Shown here: one piece after another, positions 22,122-34,262 of the stretch | Layout: every line of letters begins with the position of its first letter | Position numbering within the stretch: position 1 is the stretch's first letter | DNA from: Amphiura filiformis | Lineage: Eukaryota > Echinodermata > Ophiuroidea > Amphilepidida > Amphiuridae | Direction of reading: 5' to 3' | Assembly: GCF_039555335.1 (NCBI RefSeq) | Contig: NC_092646.1 | Span: 22,368,893 to 22,432,892, forward strand | Length of the DNA: 64,000 bases | Notes under the pieces: model-generated | Database searches by the model: none | Told to the model about the DNA's origin: nothing | The model's input: the letters and a program-made list of their open reading frames with translations, nothing else | Made by a program: the position numbers and the translations under genes

Positions 22122-22709
22122 ATAGTAACGACCTAAAGTCATTGAGATAATATGAATCCAATTCGGTGATTGTTGATCTTCAAACCAATATAGGCTAATA
22201 AGAATCAACATAATCGTATAGACATACCGTATAATTAATTAATTAAACAATGTATCTCTAGACTTCTGTGTGACATGTTCTGTCAAAATAGTAAGTATAT
22301 CGTCAAACGTGTATTACTTTATAATAGCTCATCCGTACTTCTTCAATAATTATTGGTATTATTGTATAAATGTGTGATATTGTTACGTATTTCATTACAT
22401 GTTTTTCAGTTTCGTCGTCTTTGAAAAAAAAATAGATTGGGTATATTTGTGGGATTATGGAACAATCCATGAGCCTAAAGACAAAAAAATTGATTTACCA
22501 ACATAATATAAAACAATATTTGTGGTTAGAAATTATTATCATTAGCATTGATCATCTATATGTAATGGTATATATAATACCATCAGTGGCAGGGATTGAA
22601 TGTGGCACTTGCCCGGTGGTCACTGAGGGCTATAAACGCTTCGGGAAAGTTATAATATGGATGTTACTTGCCCACGTGTCTAGATGTAAATGACCAGTGC
22701 AATGGCAAT
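22122..22709. other. Intergenic
   Basis: AT-rich. The frame 22457-22693 shows no family motif. No repeat recognised. Confidence 0.3.
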
Positions 22710-22901
22710 GGTCTATTCCTGTTGAAATACATAACATCGCCAATGGAAGACATGACCTTAATCTTCCAGACATGGAGTGTAGATTTTAAATGGAATCGCC
22801 ATACCAATTAAGCTAACCCCATTTGAAATACACACTCCCTGTGTAGACGATTGCAGTCATATCTTTTCTTTATGTGTGTATGGATGTCAACTGGAATAGC
22901 A
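22710..22901. mobile_element. Foldback family A, short subtype
   Basis: Starts GGTCTATTCCTGTTGAAATA and ends GGATGTCAACTGGAATAGC. It contains GGAAGACATGACCTTAATCT and a matching right half (CACTCCCTGTGTAGACGATT). Its organisation is the same as the copies at 60713 and 61882, with point divergence. Confidence 0.7.
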
Positions 22902-24028
22902 GAGTCATCTTTAAAGACACTCGCCTCGTGAATAAAAATGTTTGTAAATATCAGGGCTAGTTGACAACCTTACGGGCAGGTAGTAAGTCACAGCAACTGG
23001 TCAACGGGAAAGTTGATGTGAAATTAACGCAAGGCCTGAGCAATTTTAGCATTTCTCTTACCTGAATACTTTAAATTATTATAGAAATTCTGTGAATTGG
23101 TAGTCTTTCAACAATTATTACCCCGTATATTCAGTTCTCTCTTTCCCCGCCTTTTTGTAAAGATTTTTAGGACTATATGACAAGTTTCCATACATGGCTC
23201 ATTTTTACGGTCACTAAATGATGTCTTAAGACAATTCTAGCGGTGTCTCTCTTCGTAAGAATCCTCTAGTATATAGTTCGTCATTTCCTAGTCGCCGAGT
23301 TGGCTCCACAACGTGGCTCGCTTGAGCGCGCCCGACGACAACCCCTAATGCGAGGCCTCTAGGCTCAACAAGAGTTATAATGGAGCAGAACCATCTCCTC
23401 AACTTCACCTTTAAAGCTTACAACTCACTCTGTTTTCAGAATGTGTGCCGTGACCATTTTGTAAGCTTTTAAAGCCCCACTAGCTAATATAGGTTCAATA
23501 TTTTGACATAATTTAATACAAATCCACAGAGATCTCCAAAATAATGCTTCTGAATTACCAATTTTTTCGCCATGAATGTGTTTGTTACATGTGAAAAGTC
23601 TGCTTAAGCGTGAAACAAAAATAGTGTCAGGGAAAGAGTTAACAAAATTCACGCATGTAGTCACGCGTATTGGTATATAAACCTGACAAGCTGTTATCGC
23701 CAATGAAATGTGAAGAAAGAATAGGGGGTAGAAATGGGGGTCAAGAGGCATCTGCGCGGCGTAGCTTGTTACGAGGTTTCGTGTTTAAGGCGCAAAAATG
23801 GAGAGCTATATTTTGAGGTATATATTTACGGTAAGCGCGGTGAGTCCAGATGGATGGGTGAGGCGAGTCAATGGCCGAGTGTTCATAAGAAATGTGGTTA
23901 AGACTCATAGTCATCTGTGATTATAAAATAACATCTTATAATGAGTGATTTCTAGGTCATTGTTTTATCGCTGCCGAGTGCAGAGTTTGCATGATTTATA
24001 CGAATTATAGTGGCCGAAATTTTTTAGA
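22902..24028. other. Intergenic
   Basis: No recognisable gene. The minus-strand frames at 23226-23408 and 23425-23751 lack domains. Around 23290-23360 there is a GC-richer patch of unknown meaning. Confidence 0.3.
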
Positions 24029-26010
24029 CTTACTTTCAGTTTCTTCTCCATTGTATCTTCTTTTCGCAGGAGATGTTTAACAAAAGCATAAGACCTTAGT
24101 CCCTGAAATTACCTAACTTATTTTTCCAGACTTTCAATGTCAATGTTGTAGCATAATTATCTGCTTTTTACAAGATATTTTTGATACAAAAGGGTTAGTA
24201 GTCATTGTCATCCATGTTCGTAACGTGACATCTTCTAGAATGATCTTAAGATCACTTTTACATGTTTAAATACTCTTGAATTATTTTTCAAGGTCACTGT
24301 TGCGCTTTTTAAATGGTATTTTAGATACAAAAGGGTGAATACTCATTGTCATCCATGGTCATAACGTGACATCTTCTAGAATAATGTCAAGTTCACTTTA
24401 ACTCTAAAATTACCTAAACTTATGTTCAGACTTACTTTCAAGGTCACTGTTAATGCAGCATATCTATCAACATGTATTTTACAAAATATTTTAGATACAA
24501 AAGGGTAAATACTCATTGGCATCCATGTTCATAACGTGACATCTTCTAGAATGATGTCAAGATCACATTTGCAATGCCCAAAATGATCTTGCAGGCTTAC
24601 TTTCAGGTCATTGTGTCCGCCATTGTAGAATATTATGCTTTTCACAATATACTACCAAGACAGACTTACTTTCAAGGTCACTGTTGCATGTAGCATATCT
24701 GTTTTTATAAGATATTCTAGATACAAAAGGGCGAATACATATTATCATCCATGTTCATTTACATGACATCTTCTAGAATAATCTTAAGATCACTTTTGCA
24801 TGTTTATTACTCTAGAATTACGTGTACTTATTTCTCAAGGTCATTGTTGTACCATATATCTGCCTTTTACAAGATATTTTAGATACAAAAGGGTTGATAC
24901 TCACATCCATGTTCATTTACATGACATCTTCTAGAATAATCTCGAGATCACTTTTGCATGTTTAATACTCTGCAATTACTTATACCTATTTCTCAAGGTC
25001 ATTGTAGCATATCTGTTTTTTACAAGATATTTTAGATACAAAAGGGTATTGTTATCCATGTCATGTTCATAACGTATGCATCTTCTAGAATGATATCAAG
25101 ATCACTTTTGTCTGTTTAATACTCTCAATGTTTTAAGGTCACTGTCGCGCTTATTACAAGATATATTAGATACAAAAGGGTAAATTCATTGTCATCAAAT
25201 GTTCATATACATGACATCTTCTAGAATAATCTCAAGATCACTTTTGTATGTTAATACTCTGGAATTAAAATACTTATTTTCAAGGTCGTGTTATGCTTTA
25301 CACACTATACTATCAAGAAAAACTTACTTTCAAGGTCACTGTTGTATTGTAGCATATCTGATTTTACAAGATATTATTTAGATACAAAAGGGTGAATACT
25401 CATTGTCATCCATGTTCATAACGTGACATCTTCTAGAATGATGTCAGGATCACATTTACATGTTTAATACCCACTACTGGCTGACAATACCCAAAATGAT
25501 CTTTCAGGCTTATTTTCAGGTTATTGTGTCCACCATTGTAGCATATTATGCTTTTCACAATATACTACTAAGACCAACTTACTTTCAAGGTCACTGTTGT
25601 TGCATGTCTGCTTTTACAAGATACTTTAGATAAAATAGTTTAGTTAATAGTTAGTTTAAATACTCATTGTCAACCATGGCATATTCTAGCATAATCTTAA
25701 AAACACTTTTGGCTGTTTAATATTCTGCATCTGAAATTACTTATTTTTCAAGGTCACTGTTGTAGCAGTAGCACATCTGCTTTTTACAAGATATTTTAGA
25801 TGCAAAAGGGTGCATACTTAATGTCATCCATGTTCATTTCCATGACATTGTCTAGAATGGTGTCACTACTGGCTGACATTATACCCAAAATGATCTTTCA
25901 GGTTTTTCTGTCCGACATGTTGTATTCTGCTTTTCACAAGATATCAGTGCGCGATTTGTAAAAGAGTAGGACCCTTCGTCATTCCTGTATACATACGTGG
26001 AATCTTCTAG
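24029..26010 (+). repeat. ~2 kb tandem array, 130-240 bp units carrying TCAAGGTCA and TTCTAGAA
   Basis: The landmark GATACAAAAGGG recurs at about 24183, 24325, 24491, 24719, 24882, 25035, 25166 and 25381, with decayed versions near 25620 and 25799. Spacing is therefore 130-240 bp. A typical unit reads, in order: TACAAGATATTTTAGATAC, AAAAGGGT, CATTGTCATCCATGTTCAT, GTGACATCTTCTAGAAT, GATCACTTTTGCATGTTTA, then TTTCAAGGTCACTGTTG. Length variation comes from internal deletions and extra half-units (some carry an added CCAAAATGATCTTTCAGG block). No frame is conserved, so it is a satellite-like array rather than a gene. Confidence 0.9.
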
Positions 26011-26212
26011 AATATTGCCATGATAATTTTCACGACATTTGGAGTAAAAAAATTCATGCAAATTGATTAATTCTTTAATGTTGAAAACTATTGCAATTAC
26101 AATCCAATACCATGGTATTTTTATTAACTAAGAATCATAGTTTATAATTATGACATCTTAGTCATTCTGGGCCATGTTTGCCACAATTAAGAATCATTGG
26201 TAATCATGATAG

Positions 26213-26392
26213 TGGCTATTCTAGTTTAAAGCTATGCATCCCCTATGGAAGACATGGCCTTAATCTCCTATAAATGGGGTGAAGGTTCAAAATATAGAGT
26301 CACCCATTCAGGTATTCTCTGAAATTCACACTCCATGTGTGTGGAAGATTAAGGTACATGTCTTCCATATAATGGATTTCAACTTAAATCCT
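26213..26392. mobile_element. Foldback family A, short subtype
   Basis: Begins GGCTATTCTAGTTTAAAGCT and ends ATGGATTTCAACTTAAATCC, with CCCCTATGGAAGACATGGCC near the left and GTGTGGAAGATTAAGGTACA near the right. The outermost bases on the right have decayed. Confidence 0.65.
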
Positions 26393-26440
26393 AATTGTGA
26401 TACGATATTTATGATTATTTATAGTTATAGAGGTCGGCAC

Positions 26441-26786
26441 TTAAAGGGGCATTTCGTGATCCACAGCCTCATCCCCCCACTTTTCCCAAAAAAAGTTGAG
26501 ATTTTTACACCACTGGATACCTCTGGCTACATAATGTTTATGTACCAAATATTTCTTGCAGATTAATTCGTTTAGCAAAAATATCGCCAAATTTGAATTT
26601 CGTTCTGGTGCACCAGAACGAAATTACAACACATTGTCTATGGAGCAGTGTAATACACATAATCATGCATAACTCGCAAACGCAAAATCGGAAACAACTG
26701 AAATTTTGGAAATAAGCTTTTTTCGTGGATATCTACTGAAAAATGTCATAAAAAGAGGATGCTAGGATCACGAAATACTCCTTTAA
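26441..26786. mobile_element. 346 bp element with TTAA at both ends and a perfect central palindrome
   Basis: The left end TTAAAGGGGCATTTCGTGAT and the reverse complement of the right end, TTAAAGGAGTATTTCGTGAT, match almost exactly and continue for about 30 bp. Both termini are TTAA, the target preferred by piggyBac-type transposases. At 26596-26625 lies a perfect 30 bp palindrome, whose half is AATTTCGTTCTGGTG. No transposase is present, so it is non-autonomous. Confidence 0.75.
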
Positions 26787-28964
26787 CATACATACGTATT
26801 ACTACCAACGTCTCGGCAACGTTAGATATTTGTTTGCGAAACATTTACAGTTGACCAAAATAGCATAAATAAAATAATATAAATGAATTTACTATATAAA
26901 ATATAGTTGAAGAAGCAGTTTACAAGGTGTACGTCATTAGATGAAATGACATTCGTTTCGTTTCTTTTAATGTAAACTAGTTTAAGTCACCGAAAGTATT
27001 TTATGTAGTAATAGCAATACAATAAATCAAATTTCTAAGTTATGTATTATGTATGTATATTCCTCCCATAAGAAAGCACATTGCTAACACATATCTTCAT
27101 CCACTGAACTGTAGAATTAAGTAAGTAATTACCGGTGCTCGCCCAAAATGTTTGCCAGTGCTTCATTCCAATTCTCTATTTCCACGGATACCGTAATAAA
27201 CCCACCCCTCATTCTGAAATATTTAAAACAAAAACTAAAAGAAAACTCATCGAAGCTGTGTTATGCAGATGAAATGACAGTATACAGTTGGGACCCCTGA
27301 TATCACGTACCGTACTTTTATATTCATACAAGGGTGGTGTGCTAATGGCCGTGTGGTGTACTGTATGACATGGCTGGCTGTCACAAGACGAATTAATCAT
27401 ACCACATTAACAGCGCATTAGAAACAGATATAATGTTGATGTGTGGCTTGTCCAAATGAAATTGAGATTCTGAATTAGAGATTAAATTGTATCGCAAAGT
27501 CAGGAAAGACAGCTTTATTTGGGATACGATATATTATTTTGTCACTGTTTCAAGTACGCAAATATACATATTTATAAACAAAATATTCACATATAGGCTA
27601 CAGGTACCCCCACACCCATACATATTTACCATTCTAAAGGCGGGTCGGAGGAGAGCATAACCTAGTGGTGTTTGCACTAAGATATTGAGACAAATAAAGC
27701 TGACACACAAGAGGAATGACATGTCTTCTATAAAGGAAATCTAAATGTTTCATATAAGGGGTGTCATTTCGCCCCCCCCCCTTCCCATTTACATGACTTT
27801 TCTCGGGAGGAAAATACCCAAAAGTTTAGTTTTGATATAGTATTGGCCTTAACTCAAGAAATGTAAGACCTATGCAGATATAAATGCGATTTTTAGTTAA
27901 ATGGCTAAAATCATAGGAAAATGTGGCTCCTGCCATCCCACACGCGCATGAATTACAGGAACTGACAAGACAGGCATGTGTCGATACTTTTAATTAGGAT
28001 TCAAATATTTTAAAGGTCACATCTATGACAGGAGATATGCTACATCTCAAATTTCACCCATACACACCCCGACACCCCACCCCACCCACCCAACCCATCA
28101 CCTATCTTTGAACATCTGGACGTGCTAAAATGCTTTACTGCATGCACTTCTCATATTAACTGTCAAACCGTTCGTCAAAACCTCGCTACACCAATTACAC
28201 ACATAATATTTCATGATGGATCATACGTTTCTACCAATTTTTGCATAAAATTCCAAATTTTCATCTTTAACAGTTTAATGCACTTTGTTTACAATGTAGC
28301 GTAAAGACAGTGGAATTAAACTGCACAATCACAAATCAATCAATTCATAAAAACATTTCTTTCTTTCGTATTCACTTCATGCAACTCACGGCACAACAAT
28401 GATTTCTCCAAAAGCACTGACCGTCATCAGAATAGTAAAATAGCATGCATGTAACAAATTTACTGTACACTTATCGAATCAGTTGCTAGCTAATTTGTAT
28501 GTTTGTCGTGTATTTAGTTGGCGTATCTGTGAGAGAAAGTCACGGATAGAAGTGTGCCGTTTTGGCTATTACAGGTGACAAGTAACTCCGTGAGCGACGC
28601 ATATGCTGCCATAATAACATGCCAGTCGTTTTGTCAACTTGAAGCTCAGTGGCTACAGCATTAACAACTTTTTAAGTCATGGGTGTTTCTAGAAATTAAT
28701 ACACGCTGTGATGTCAGCACTTGTATTGTTGTAATTAGTCAGAGACACTTATATCAATATGTATGCGTGTTACGTGCACAAAGTTGATCATGAAATTCAG
28801 AGATATAGTATTTATCGGTTACTTTACTGTAGAACATCAGCCTGCGTTGCAACCACATGCATGTAATTAGGTAGTCAAATAATAATTTCCTTAATCTTTA
28901 TTAACTTACATATTATATTGTTCAAATAGGTGCTGGTATATAGGCCCTTAAGTCATAGGTCATA
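26787..28964. other. Intergenic
   Basis: No gene recognised. A C homopolymer run lies near 27770, and a CACCCC-rich patch lies at 28065-28100. Frames at 27209-27400, 27534-27722 and 28122-28304 have no domain. Confidence 0.3.
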
Positions 28965-29672
28965 GAGGTGGTTTTGCGAGGAGGTTCGGAGTAAGGAAAG
29001 TCTACATTAGTCACAAGCCGCAATGGAGATAATTTTGCGAGGAAGTTCGGAACTAGGAAAGATGACATTAGATAAAAGCCATAGAGATATTTTGCAAAGA
29101 TTTTCGGGACTAGGAAATTCGACGTTTAGTCACATGTCATATAGATATTTTTTGCAAGGATATTCGGAGCAAGGAAAATTGACATTAATAAATCACAGGC
29201 CATACACAATATTGACATTAGATTCCATTCACATGGAGAGTTCTTGATAGGCCTTGATGTGACAAATATTAAGATACAAGTTCTTTGAACTCATGAAGTT
29301 CATTTATCGCCATCTTTCCTTAAACATTAATTTAGATTTTCCATGCTCCGAACCTCCTCGCAAAACCATCTCTATGGTCTGTGACTATCATGTCGACATT
29401 CCTTGCTCCGAACCTCCTCCCAAAAGATGTCTGTGACTATTGTTGACTTTCCTTACTCCGAACTTCCTCGCAAACATATTTGACTAATGTAGATTTTCCT
29501 TACTCCGAACCTCCTCTCAACATCATCTCTATGGTATATGACTAATGTTGACTTTCATTGCTCCGAACCTCCTCCCAAAAATATCTCTATGGTATGTGAT
29601 GTAAACTTTCCTTACTCCGAACCTTCATCCAAAAAGATCTCTATACTTTCCTTGCTCCAAACTCCTCGCAAA
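28965..29672. repeat. Head-to-head minisatellite of ~60-70 bp units
   Basis: The left block (28965-29190) holds four units of the form TTTTGCGAGGAGGTTCGGAG, TAAGGAAAGTCTACATTAGT, CACA...CCATAGAGATA. After a ~150 bp spacer, the right block (29338-29672) holds about seven units in reverse complement (CCTTGCTCCGAACCTCCTCG, CAAAACCATCTCTATGGT). Units vary in length and have many point changes. A stray unit of the left type lies at about 57125-57160. Confidence 0.85.
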
Positions 29673-31439
29673 CATATAATGTTATTGTTTTGCTTATTCT
29701 TTTGTTTTTACTTATTTGATTTGATTTGATTTGGTACACCATTGTAGTAACATATGCCTATCTGTCACATTTTATATCAATTGGGTATATAATTTCAACT
29801 CTCACCAAAGCTTTGAACTTCGGCGAGACAAATAAACACAATCTACCAAAACAAGTGTTTTATCTAAATATTCAACGAAGCAGCAAGAAAAATATATTCA
29901 AGAAGTGGACATCAAGATCCACAAGTAATACTTTAATACATACATTTTTGCTTTCCACACAAAAAATGACAACTTCAGGGAAGGAATTGGCAATATATTT
30001 ACACAAGCAATATAAAAAAGGGTGTTTAATCTAAGAAATCTTAGCGACCAACCAAGAGATATTATATATCACTATTTTCAAGTGATGACCAAAGCGTTAT
30101 CATATGGCCCCTAAGTGGCAATGGCACTAAATTTACCAGTGATACATGCATACACACGCACACACGTGAATCTCATTGTCAACAGATCCACGATATCCAG
30201 TAGCTTCGGACAGTTCTTTTTAAGTGGTCAATTTGTGCTTAGTTTATCCTCAATTAGAAGACGTCTTATTAAATTAACCACTGGGAGATTTGAACTATAT
30301 TATGTTTCGATGAGTAAAATTTTGTAATTATTTAAAGGATGGGGTTTTTGTGATATATGACAATGTAATAATGGAGAATTTATATGTTGTTGGGATGCAA
30401 CTATTGTTAACTTGTCAATTGTAAAATGGACTTATACAATGTAAATTCATTCCCACATACATAGTTTTCTTTTGAGAATACATTGTATATCACCATTCAT
30501 TGACTTAACTGTTATTGAAAGATGTTTTGATGTACATGTACACCCCAAAATAAATGTTTAGGTACACAAGATCACGATTGCAATGTGATGATTATGTCAT
30601 TTTTGGAAACTTCTAACATCTTATTGAAAAAAATCACACACAAAAAAAGAAAAGAAAAGAAATCACATTAATAGTAAATGAGACATAACGTATTTTGAAA
30701 TGAAGTTTGTTAATTTATGTCAACTATACGCACAGAGACAGTTAGGTTTGTATTTGGGCAATTCCAAACGCATCATTCCGCAACGCGAAGTTTGCAAATG
30801 AATTTCTTTTTTAATGTAGCAGCCAAACATGTAAGTGAATACCATAGTGGAAACTATTTTTGGCAAGTGAATGATTAAATCAGGAGAACATTTTCCAAGC
30901 CACCCTAATTTCCTAATTTGCATGTGCACCCTTGCCGTTGCCCATTTTAAGGTCTTGATCGCTATGTTATGTAACATTGCATGTATAATTGGCCATATGC
31001 AACTTCAAAGACACTAACCATTAATGTTATTTTTTTAATTATTATTCTGTTTATTTTGTCACATATGGAGCATTGTTTGAACCCTTTGGTTTCTTACAAG
31101 TATTGTAAATCATTTGCCATGTCTTATAAGACGTTGACAGTCGTATTTTAAGCCTTAAATTTTATCAATTATAACACTTGCAACAGAGCTACTACTTACA
31201 CCAAATCATATTGCCTTAAAACCAATCACATTCCTCTTGTATGTCAGCTTTATTTGTCTCAATATCCCTATAACTAATATAGGAAAGTTGTAGGTAATTT
31301 TATCAAATTCAAGTCATTAACAGCGCACTTCGTAATCTCAGTTAATTGCGTTTTAATCTTAAAAGACACAAGATACGCATGACGATCTAGTCCCATTTAT
31401 GCTTACACAATTAAACCAATTTATAGTCCAGTCATCAAG
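29673..31439. other. Intergenic
   Basis: A short TTTGATTTGATTTGAT run lies at about 29713-29731. The longest frame, 29726-30034, is unrecognised. An A-rich simple stretch lies at 30625-30665. No other structure was seen. Confidence 0.3.
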
Positions 31440-31499
31440 GATTAGCGATTGTTGTTCAACCAATAGGAAGAATCGTACCTTTTGGTACAATGATTATAC

Positions 31500-31575
31500 A
31501 GATCCACCACATTGGTCAGTTGTCAATCACTTTTCGACAGCGATTAAACTATACAATCACCTTTACCCATGGCTA
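31500..31575 (+). repeat. Dispersed repeat, copy 1
   Basis: This stretch, CCACCACATTGGTCAGTTGT through TTTACCCATGGCTAT, matches 34938-35010 at roughly nine bases in ten. It is non-coding and the family is unknown. The upstream sequence is not clearly shared. Confidence 0.6.
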
Positions 31576-32682
31576 TATTGAAGATCATTAAATACGATGT
31601 CATTTTGTCTTTTCGCTATCTACCCGTGAGAGTGAGTTTTATATCAAGTCGAGTTAACACCACGTATTAGATAATTTCCCATTGGTCGTCTTTACTTGAT
31701 CATCCTAGCCTGACATTTTGGCCAGGTTTAACACCTTTTACCTTACGGAGGACGACCACAAGCTAAACCTTATCTCTTTACGCGCGAAAATCCAAGACAA
31801 GTTGGCTCTCTAAAACTGACTAAAACCTTCAAATTTATGTAAATTTCTACAAATGTATTACCTTTTCTAACAAAATTCTTATCCATTTAGTTCAAAGTAT
31901 ACAAATTAACTGAAATATATATGTTTTTGCTTCGTAGTTTTGTATATTTTCAGAAATTTCAAAATACATTGTCTGCTCTTAATATCTTTGGTGCCGAATT
32001 CTGCGCCTGTCACATAAAGAGTTACTCTTGTCTGCTGTTTTTAGAACACGTAGTAGCAGATTTTTGTATGCCGAAGAAATTTTACGATGATGGTCACTGT
32101 GGTCATCTTTAATTAGAAACATAATAGAGTTTGTATGAGCTCCAGGACAAAACAAGATGGCGTCTCGAGGTGTCATGAAAGTGTTGCCCAAGTTTGGGAA
32201 ACTTGCAAAAACTTGATAGCATAGATGATAAGGTTCAGCTACGCCGAATTTTAAAGACAGAGTTGATCATCGTATATGCATGTAGTTCATATGACCTCAG
32301 CTATACTTGAAAGTTACAATTATAGAATCAAGTAATTTGGATTTTAATATGATATTTCTCTTTTAGTTTAGGGTGTGACAATTAAAAACACAATCAAGTA
32401 TAACCCAACTAGAAAATCATTGCACATATTAATTGTTGCTTTTGCACATTGGAACATTAACATTTGGAATACTTATGACAGTGTTTTCTTATCAGAAATG
32501 ATCTGTATTGCAATTTGGTTCAATTGTGTTAGCTATCACAAACCAAAACATCACAAAAGTACATCGGTCTTTCAGAAACAAATACCGCTATGTACTTATA
32601 TACGTCTAGCCCTCTTCTTTTGTTCCATTATCTATTGTATTTCTTTTGTTCAAAGTCTGGTCAACTGTCGATTATATCAAGT
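31576..32682. other. Intergenic, with a possible small start exon
   Basis: At 32157 an ATG in good context (ACAAGATGGCG) opens MASRGVMKVLPKFGKLAKT and then a stop at about 32214. The peptide is basic and lacks acidic residues, like a mitochondrial presequence, but no splice donor in frame is convincing. The 115-aa frame at 32375-32722 is unrecognised. Confidence 0.25.
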
Positions 32683-32758
32683 AATGTGGACAGGTCAAGA
32701 TAATCTGGACAGGTCAAGATAATCTTGGACAGGTCAAGATAATCTTGGACAGGTCAAT
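32683..32758 (+). repeat. 22 bp tandem repeat, four copies
   Basis: The unit TGGACAGGTCAAGATAATCT repeats from about 32688 to 32757 with one- to two-base length differences. It is a local minisatellite. Confidence 0.9.
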
Positions 32759-33696
32759 AAATTTTGAACAAGAGAAGTACATGTTCATATTTAGAAACAC
32801 TGGCCACATTATTTGACTTTTTGGACATTTCAACAAACTTAAAATGCATCAAAGTTTAATATATTTTACACGATCAGCATAAATTATTATGCAAGTTTAT
32901 GCATATTAGATTTAAATGAAGATGGTAAACAATACTTGTGTGTATTGAATGACACCAAGAACACCTTACTTGAATAATGCAAATTAGTTTGTATTATGTC
33001 TTAAAGCCTGTATAATTAGGACGAGGATGTCAATCTACCTTTGTCCCCCCCCTCTCCCAACTAACGCAGATTCCGACAAAGTAGGTAACAAAACAAGAGC
33101 CATGAGGTCTTACAAATTAAGTTCAACCAAGGATATTTTGCACCTAAAATGCAGTACATTACAGGCCACAAGACTAGATGTAGAAAAACTACAACAATCT
33201 GCGGCCTAACCCCAACCAAAAAAGGTCGAGGAAGGTACCCAGGAATATGCGTTGATTTGGTTCAGGACATTTGTTCTATAAGTATATTAAAGACAAATAT
33301 AAATTCTATGGTGTTAAATGAGTTACCGCCATGTCTAGGTAAAACACACCCACTTTGACCTTTGAACTATTTACATATTCATTATTAATATTACGAATAT
33401 GTATAATCGAGTGGGACATGACCACAAGTGAATTGAATAGAATCTCCGGTTAAAATCAATGCTGTATTGATTTGATTAAATCACTTTCAATTGACACTAG
33501 ATAAGACTCGTAGACTCAAACGCAGGACACATGGGAAAAATATTACACTGTCTCGGTGTGTTTTTATTTTTGGAAAACCCTAAACTTACACAAGATAATC
33601 ATATCAGCTTTTCCAGTTTGTCTTTTGGAAAATGAATAAACCATAACAACAAATTCGTTTATTTTGGCTCACCGTATATGTAAGATAAACGGTTCA
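32759..33696. other. Intergenic
   Basis: No gene or repeat recognised. The frames 33027-33209 and 33149-33358 overlap each other out of frame and lack motifs. Confidence 0.3.
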
Positions 33697-33855
33697 AAAC
33701 AGACCATTACCATAGATAATCGGTGTCTTGTTGAGGTATGGTTCGCATGTTAGTCGCTCGGAAGGCTCGACCCCTTCGGGGTCTCGCCTTCCGAGCGACT
33801 AACATGCTCACCATACCTCAACAAGACACCGATTATCTATGGTAATGGTCTGTTT
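33697..33855. repeat. 159 bp hairpin, nearly perfect
   Basis: The left arm (from AAACAGACCATTACCATAGA) and right arm (to TCTATGGTAATGGTCTGTTT) pair along their whole length. Exceptions are two symmetric 2-base mismatches (near 33742 and at the inner TC/TC) and a tiny TTC loop within GACCCCTTCGGGGTC. The middle of each arm, ATGTTAGTCGCTCGGAAGGC, is GC-rich relative to the flanks. It has no TIR/core division, so it resembles a pure foldback rather than a MITE. Confidence 0.9.
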
Positions 33856-34084
33856 CTCACCCTTTATCTACTACATACACTTTGGGGCAGAGTACATGTC
33901 ATGTAAGTGGTCTTGGGTTGGATCCCGGGTTGAATATTATGAATGTTATTAAACCAGGTTTCCTAGTATAAATTATAGGTGCTACGATTAAAAAACAAAT
34001 GAAAAATTCAGACGATCTAGGAAACTGTCGATTTTTAAATACCTGCTGACGATACACTAGGATCCACATCATGTTCATCTAATC

Positions 34085-34260
34085 AGGGCACAGTTCGTAA
34101 CCCAAATATATTTCTACATGCATTGAATGACCTTTGAAAATTTGGGTACAAAAACTCATACTCTGCAACTTGATCTCAAATTTAGCACTATGATTGTTTA
34201 ATTGAGGTTATTGTACTATGCCATTGGGATGAGGTCATTGTGGTCCATAGTGATATCTAT
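34085..34260 (+). repeat. Dispersed repeat, inverted partner of 9800-10012
   Basis: Shares the ordered blocks GAATGACCTTTGAAAATTTG, GGGTACAAAAACTCATACTC, GCAACTTGA and GGTCATTGTGG..CATAGTG with the reverse complement of 9800-10012. It ends next to the TIR element at 34263, which may have inserted at its border. Confidence 0.6.
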
Positions 34261-34262
34261 AT

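Noticed and set aside
29726-30034. 102-aa frame after the minisatellite
   Set aside because: No recognisable family, AT-driven composition and no supporting start or splice signals.
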